Shown: positions 58,610 to 64,000 of the stretch, in pieces | Layout: every line of letters starts with the position of its first letter | Position numbering within the stretch: position 1 is the stretch's first letter | Source of the DNA: Nemophila menziesii | Taxonomy: Eukaryota; Streptophyta; Magnoliopsida; Boraginales; Hydrophyllaceae | Reading direction: 5' to 3' | DNA: 64,000 nucleotides | Assembly: GCA_029959085.1 (NCBI GenBank) | Contig: JARWIR010000043.1 | Coordinates: forward strand, 5,642,001 to 5,706,000 | Program-made: the position numbers and the translations under genes | The notes under the pieces: model-generated | What the model was told of the DNA's origin: nothing | Database searches by the model: none | What the model saw: the letters and a program-made list of their open reading frames with translations, nothing else

Positions 58610-59800
58610 GGGCAACATAATTCATAAAATCAAAAGTTACTGAAGAGATGAACAATAGCTTGATTAAACAGACAAGTATCGAAGAGGTGGAGAAGGCAGT
58701 CAAAGATCTATCCCCGACTAAAGCTCCAAGCCTTGGCGGGCTTTATGGTAAGTTTTATAAAGAATTCTTGGAGATTATCCGCAAAGATATTTTTTAATTA
58801 TCCAAAATTTATTTAATAATAATACCTCTCTTGATATTATAAATGACACGTTGATCACACTCATTCTAAAAGTCGATATTCAGGAGATTAAGGGGATTTC
58901 AGACCTATTTCATGTGTAAACTTCGGTTACAAGATTATTGTAAAATCTTAGCCAATAGATTACAAACTTTTATGAATGATATAGTTTCCCCGACTCAATC
59001 TGCATTTATTAAAGGGAGAGCTATCCAAGATAACATCTTTATAGAACACAAAATCTCTTTTTTCATGAGCAAAAAAGGAAGGATAAAAAAACATGGCGAA
59101 AATAAAAATCGACATGACAAAGGCTTACGATTGTGTACGTTGCGGCTTTTTATTACTTGTTCTTTAGAGATTAGGTTTTTGTAATAAATGGGTCAACTGG
59201 ATTAAGAATTTTATTTCTACGGTCTCTTTCCAAATCAATATTAATGGTAAAAGAATGGATAAATTTAATCTAGGGAGGGGTATCAGACAAGGTGATCCAC
59301 TATCCCCCTTCTTTTTCACAACTTTGACAGAGGATCTTATTAGTATGATTGATTATAACACCCATGAGGATCAATTCAAGAGCATCCAAATTAATAGGAA
59401 TTTCCCAACTATCTCTCATCTTCTCTTTGCTGATGATTCATTTTTCTTTTTTAATCTTGATAACTCTAATATGCAAAAATTTAAAGAATGTGTGGAGATT
59501 TACTGTGAAGGTTCAGGTTACAAAATCAACTATGCGAAATCAGGAATCTTTTTTAGTAAAGAAACTCCTCAGGATATAAGAGATAAGACAATAGAAGAAA
59601 GCGACATCAAAGAAACTGATGATCTTGGGAATTACCTAGGAATTCCTCTATGTCATAAGATATCTAAGGTCGAGTCATTAGAATGGATAGCAAAAAAACT
59701 TTTCAAAAACACAGATGGATTAAAAGCAAAGCTTCTCTCGGATGGTGGGAAAGAAATCCTTATCAAGGATATCTTACAAGTCATTCTTAATTAATTTATG
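58610..59800 (+). pseudogene. LINE-2 ORF2: reverse transcriptase part
   Basis: KAPSLGGLYGKFYKEF replaces the usual PGPDG block. SAFIKGRAIQDNIF (58995-59036), KIDMTKAYD (about 59108), IRQGDPLSP (59283) and LLFADDS (about 59419-59440) follow, and LGNYLGIPLCHK marks the thumb. The longest clean frame is 59255-59794. A stop and several frameshifts make it inactive despite retained catalytic Asp residues. Confidence 0.85.
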
Positions 59801-59829
59801 TCAATTTTCTCATCTCCTATTGCCTTTTG

Positions 59830-61465
59830 TAACAAACTTATCTAAGCAATTTCTAATTTTTGGTGGAATTCAGGAGAAACAAACAAGTTCACTGGTTAGC
59901 ATGGGAGAAGATTGCAGTTGGGAAACTTTTAGGGAGGATCGGCTTCAGATACTTTAGGAGGATGAATACAGCACTTCTTGCGAGTCATGCATGGAGAATC
60001 ATGTTGAACCCTAATAATCTAGCAACCAAAATCCTTAAAGGTATTTAATAAACAAAAAATGATTTCTTGAATATTAAACTGAGACAGAGTAGAACGTGGA
60101 GTTGGGCAAGCCTTATAGAAGGAAGGGACTTTCTTAAAAAACACCTTTTCTTTCAAATCGGTAATGGTAAGAATATTAATATTTGGAAATACAAATGGTT
60201 TATTCTTCATGAGAGTTGGAAAGACCTATTAACTGCAAATTGGATAAATTTTGTTAGCTATGGAAATAGGAATCGAATGGTTGGGACAATGAAATCCTGG
60301 ACAATTTATTTCCTAAACCTATTATTCGTGAAATAAAAAAAAAATTGTTTTTGACAGATACAGATACAAATGACAAAATTATATGTCCATATTCTAAATA
60401 TGATATTTATACAACAAAGACAGGGTATAAAGTGCTAACTAATGATGTTATTTTACATTCCCCATAAAATGCGAACTTAACCAACAGGTTTCAACCGGAG
60501 TTATGGAAAACAGTTTAAGGATCCAATGTTTATGTCCCCATAAAATTTGTGTCTTTATTTGGAAAGCGTAAATTAATGATGGAATACCTACTAAAAAGAA
60601 TATTTTCAAAAGAAAGTGTGCGGATTCTGATTATTGCATCTAGTGCAGAGGAAAAGTAGACTCAACTGAACATCTTCTTATTAATTGCAAGATTTGCCAG
60701 TTTATTTGGATGGGATCTTCTCTCCAAATTAAAACTCACTTGAAATCTAAAGATAATATAGGAGATTGTTTCTTAAAAATTATTGAAGTGTATGTTGATG
60801 TAGGATGGGAACATAGAGTCATAGGAGATTATATAATGATATCAATGTGGAACATTTGGAAAGCCAGGATGAAATTGATCCATGAAGATAGTAACATTGA
60901 TTGTGATAAAAGTATTTATGCTATTAACAAACTTATGCAAGAACTTCATAACATGGATTGGAGAAGAAATATTACGGTTAATCATTAAATTCTAATAATC
61001 TGGAATGTCTTATCTCTATATTTTGTGATGCCTCATTTAATGTCCCTTATGAAGCAACATGTATTGGAATGATTATTAGAAACAAGGATAGTGGCCGGGA
61101 AAAGGAAATCAAAGACACTGCCAATTTCAATACCTGTTTTGAAGGAAAAGCTATTGATGTACTCAAAGCCACCCAGAAATGCAAAGAATTTCCAAATATA
61201 AGAAAGTTTGTCTTTTCAGATAACATTGAGCTCATTCAAGGTATTAGGAAAATGTCAGCGAAAAGTTGGTAAATCATCTGATCATCCTGAAGAACGTCCA
61301 GTTGAGCGGGGAAGCGGATCTGATATTTTTCGAGTTCATTCCACGGAGGTTTAACAGACAAGCAGATCAACTTGCCAAATCAGCTAGGCGTGGAGCCTTG
61401 TTTTCAGCATCATTTTTTGGTATTCAGAAGATATACTATACTTTCAATAAGTTCGGAATTAGCTG
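59830..61465 (+). pseudogene. LINE-2 ORF2: connector, zinc motif and RNase H-like domain
   Basis: FWWNSGE and WAWEKIAVGK-type connector (59860-59960), SRTWSWASLIEGRDF (60087), a zf-RVT with CI*C and EHLLINC (about 60635-60690, stop inside), MWNIWKARMKLIHED (60845), then RNase H-like CDASF (61025), FEGKAIDV and FSDNIELIQGI (61214), ending RRFNRQADQLAKSAR (61348). Same order as LINE-3 and LINE-4. Confidence 0.85.
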
Positions 61466-61519
61466 ATTTTCATTTGGGGTTTTTTACCTTTGTTTTACCT
61501 TTACGAGTCCAAAAAAAAA

Positions 61520-61905
61520 GTAAACAAGATGAATTTAAAAATATGTAGCGAAAATTTTGTACTTACCAGATGTAGTTAAAGAAAATTGAGAAAATAAGAT
61601 TTTAAACTAGAAATCCTTATTATGTGGATGTTGTTAAAAAATAGGTATTCAACTTGTCAGCATCTCTTGATACCCATTGTAATGTTATCATTGTAATAAT
61701 ATTATAGTCAAATTTTTTTCAGGAATTAGCTAATAAAACAGAATATACCTAATTCTTCTTAAAAATAATTAAATTTTTCTCATTTTTCTCATAATTTTCC
61801 TTTTTTCTATTTTATACATGGGTGATTAATCTAAAAGGTCCACAACCAAAATAACTTTCTTTAGCAGGTCCAGCCCATTTCTATAATATTCATAGTCAAT
61901 AATAC
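61520..61905. other. A+T-rich spacer
   Basis: No feature recognised between the LINE-2 target duplication and the minisatellite. Confidence 0.4.
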
Positions 61906-61908
61906 CCT

Positions 61909-62119
61909 TGGTGGGCTCTGTAAACACGTTTAGTGGGCTTTGGACACACGGTTGGTGGGCTCTGTACACACGTTTTGATTGGCTCTGTACGCACATTTTG
62001 GTGGGCTCTGGACACGCATTTGGTGGGCTCTTTACACGCGTTTGGTGGGCTCTTTACACGCGTTTGATGGGCTCTTTACACGCGTTTGGTGGGATCTTTA
62101 CACACGTTTAGTGGGCTCT
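61909..62119. repeat. 22-bp minisatellite
   Basis: About nine to ten copies of GTGGGCTCTTTACACGCGTTTG with variants (GTACACACG, GGACACGCA). The most regular copies lie at 62017-62090. The frame 61908-62111 is a by-product of the repeat. Confidence 0.92.
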
Positions 62120-62640
62120 TGTGCAGGTTAGCGGCTTCGTATAATCGCTTTTGGAGATTCAAACAATGGGTAACAAATTCACTAATCATTCACGAGAATG
62201 TATCAATTGTATTAGAGAGAAATTGTATCAAAGACGATATTAAAATCAATAATCATTATTATTCACTACTCATTATTATTTACTAATCATTCACAAATAA
62301 AAAATCTATTGAAGGTGGACCAGTATGAAGGCAAGAGTATCTTCCTTTTTTCTGATGGTTAGGCTATGGTTATCGATAGAGAGTCTTCTAATGGGCTGCA
62401 TTTTGGTGGTCTTCAAAAAGGAGTCTTCTGTGATGTTAAGGAATTATCAATACCAGTCCATAAAACCTTCAACGGCGGTAACAAATGTCTTGTAGTTGGG
62501 CCAAAAATTTTGAAGAAGAACAGTTTTTTAAAATTCAAAACTATGAGGAAACTTACTAATCAGGTTATTAATTAGAAAGAGGCGTCGTACTGTACTACCT
62601 TTAAACAACCTGTTTGGAAATTGCTGCGAAAGCAATTAGC
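62120..62640. other. Spacer, no gene recognised
   Basis: Mixed sequence with a short frame (62366-62575) that begins MVIDRESSNGLHFGGLQKG. It is LINE ORF1-like in composition at most, with no motif. Confidence 0.3.
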
Positions 62641-62641
62641 T

Positions 62642-62819
62642 GTGCAGGATAGCGGCTTGGTTGTGGAGGCGGTTGTTTTGCAGAAGAGTGGCGGAGGGAG
62701 TAGATGTGCAGGAGAGCGGCTTGGTTGTGGCGGCGTTTGCTTTGCAGGAGAGTGGCGGAGGGAGTAGATTTGCAGGAGAGCGGATGGGTTGTGGCGGCAG
62801 ATACTTTGCAGGAGAGCGG
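62642..62819. repeat. 64-bp G+C-rich tandem repeat, 2.8 copies
   Basis: Copies start at 62642, 62706 and 62770. Each contains TGCAGGAGAGCGGCTTGG, TTGTGGCGGCG and GAGTGGCGGAGGGAGTAGAT. It stands out as a G+C-rich island in A+T-rich DNA. Confidence 0.92.
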
Positions 62820-63665
62820 CTGTGAAAATGGTGAATAAAAAGGTTAATGAGGGTTTGGTTCTTAAGATATTTAATATTATAAATAGATATTGTAATAATT
62901 GGTATATGGGTATAATAGGTAGTAATATGTTAGGAATATTATTTCTGGACTCTATAAGGTTAAACTATTGAAGTGGACTTATTTAGACAAGATATTTTGA
63001 GATTTGGACTTAATTAGAAATTAACATACGTATGATTCAATATATACACATGAAAATATTAAATAGTATCTAATCCAAATAACTTTCATATAAATAAAAT
63101 TGTAAGATTTAAATCAACTTTCATATAAAATAAAATATATTCTTTTTTATTAAAATCTACAAAGTAATAAAAAAAATTAATAACTTTTTCAATTATTATT
63201 ATAGAAAAAGTTTAATTAGATACAATATAAAATTAAAAAAAAAACACTTTATATTACAATATTTAAAAAAAATTATATTATTTTCATTATTCAAAACATG
63301 TATAATTTGAAAACAATCATTGCAACTTTATAAAAATAAATTTTTTAAAAGAAAAATATCTATTTATCTAATAAGAATTATATAATATTTAAATATCAAG
63401 ATGGAATTCACAGGATAATAAATCTATCTGTCTATCATTTAAAAATTTAAAATTACTAAACATTTAAAAATAATTAATAATTAAAATTATTTGAGAATTG
63501 CAGTAACATTCATTATTCATAATCTCTCTATATCTATATAATAAAATACTTCTTTAAATAGGTTAGATCCTTTACAAAAAAGACGACTATGATCGTTTGT
63601 GATCCCTTAATTTACTTATTCATATTAATTTTATTAATTATTTTTTTACTAATGAAAAACTTAAT
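62820..63665. other. Very A+T-rich spacer
   Basis: Long runs of A and T without coding frames or recognisable element ends. Confidence 0.5.
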
Positions 63666-63670
63666 CGGCC

Positions 63671-63718
63671 CTTATCTCACTCAATTAGACATCTGAAGGT
63701 TCCGTATTCGATCCTCGT
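63671..63718 (+). repeat. tRNA-like remnant
   Basis: TATCTCACTCAATTAGACATC followed by AGGTTCC..ATTCGATCCTCG resembles a tRNA D-arm/A-box and T-arm/B-box pair. The spacing is short and the A-box degraded, so this is at most a decayed tRNA-derived repeat. Confidence 0.25.
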
Positions 63719-63721
63719 TAT

Positions 63722-64000
63722 CGCAATCCTCTAACTTTTAACTTAACCCAAATTTTTAACCTTAACCTCAAACTCAACCTCGACCTGTAAATTAAACTTA
63801 ACCTCAACCTGTAACTTAACCTTAACCTTATCCCTAGCCCTAGCCCTAGCCCTAGCCTTAGAACTAGTTGTAGCCATGGTCTTGGCCTTAGGCTTAGCCT
63901 TAAATTAACCTAAAATTAACCCTTAACCCCTTAGCCCCTTAACTTTAACCTTAGCCTCAACCTTGTAACTATTAGCCTTAACCAAATCCTTAACCATAAC
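63722..64000. repeat. Degenerate telomere-like hexamer field
   Basis: AACCTT, AACCTC, AACCTG and CCCTAG units in mostly 6-bp register, best between 63755 and 63860 (four consecutive CCCTAG at about 63832-63855). It continues off the right edge. It differs from the 7-bp CCCTAAA telomere repeat of most plants. Confidence 0.75.

Larger units (their letters stand above)
53127..61519 (+). mobile_element. LINE-2: long but decayed LINE, split by solo LTR K
   Basis: Plus-strand LINE with ORF1 zinc-knuckle remnant, endonuclease, reverse transcriptase, zinc motif, RNase H and poly(A) (61511-61519). AAGTAAACAA followed by a related GAATT..AAAA stretch occurs just before the 5' end (53104-53126) and after the poly(A) (61518 on), a diverged target duplication of about 20 bp. 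Without LTR K it would be about 6.8 kb, near full length. Many stops and shifts imply age. Confidence 0.8.

Noticed and set aside
61908..62111. Trp/Gly-rich repeat protein frame
   Set aside because: Produced by the 22-bp minisatellite; the unit is not a multiple of three and copies vary in ways that do not preserve residues.

Overview
The window is repeat-rich nuclear DNA of a flowering plant, most likely a eudicot. The evidence is Ty3-type LTR retrotransposons whose primer-binding site matches plant tRNA-Asp, L1-type LINEs with the plant zinc-binding and RNase H-like C-terminal domains, Stowaway, Mutator-like and hAT-like MITEs, and a strongly A+T-rich background. I see no intact host gene with confidence. 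The only long intact coding frame is a LINE ORF2 (1577-4987, minus strand).

Left part (1-8 kb): A+T-rich spacer holds a 306-bp foldback MITE that encloses a 16-bp minisatellite, a tRNA-like (SINE-type) remnant and twin perfect hairpins. It is followed by LINE-1 (1458-5306, minus strand), bounded by a 17-bp target duplication, with complete ORF2 and only the tail of ORF1. A G+C-rich patch of unknown nature follows at 5.9-6.5 kb.

Centre (8-41.6 kb): a nested pile of related Ty3 retrotransposons. I call the units A (14.7-27.6 kb, degraded), B (32026-41625, structurally complete with target duplication GACTC), C (27.6-31.3 kb, 3' half), D (9.3-12.8 kb, 3' end), I (8.0-9.3 kb, LTR fragment) and J (12.8-14.7 kb, rearranged internal remnant). 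Solo LTRs E, F and H are inserted into other LTRs and each carries its own 5-bp duplication. A, B and J share an unusual layout. Gag and a retropepsin are followed directly by an integrase C-terminal tail, with no reverse transcriptase, RNase H or integrase core. Then come a conserved short motif, a field of GC-rich palindromes, a third ORF of unknown function and a long conserved noncoding 3' region. This is a non-autonomous family that must borrow its polymerase. All copies carry stops or frameshifts.

Right part (41.6-64 kb): unclassified spacer with a (TA)n tract, a Mutator-type MITE and a Stowaway MITE. Two 5'-truncated LINEs lie on the minus strand (LINE-4 at 45.4-46.5 kb, LINE-3 at 47.4-50.4 kb). 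A spacer with a 189-bp duplication and a possible host exon follows. LINE-2 (about 53.1-61.5 kb, plus strand) is long but heavily mutated, and its ORF1 zinc knuckle is split by solo LTR K (54710-56276). The last 2.5 kb holds 22-bp and 64-bp tandem repeats, a tRNA-like remnant and a degenerate telomere-like hexamer field running off the edge.

The most interesting candidates are the shared pol-core deletion, a hairpin at the first base of every LTR with one apparently compensatory change, the palindrome fields between pol and ORF3, the conserved third ORF, and the target-templated filler at the LINE-1 5' junction.
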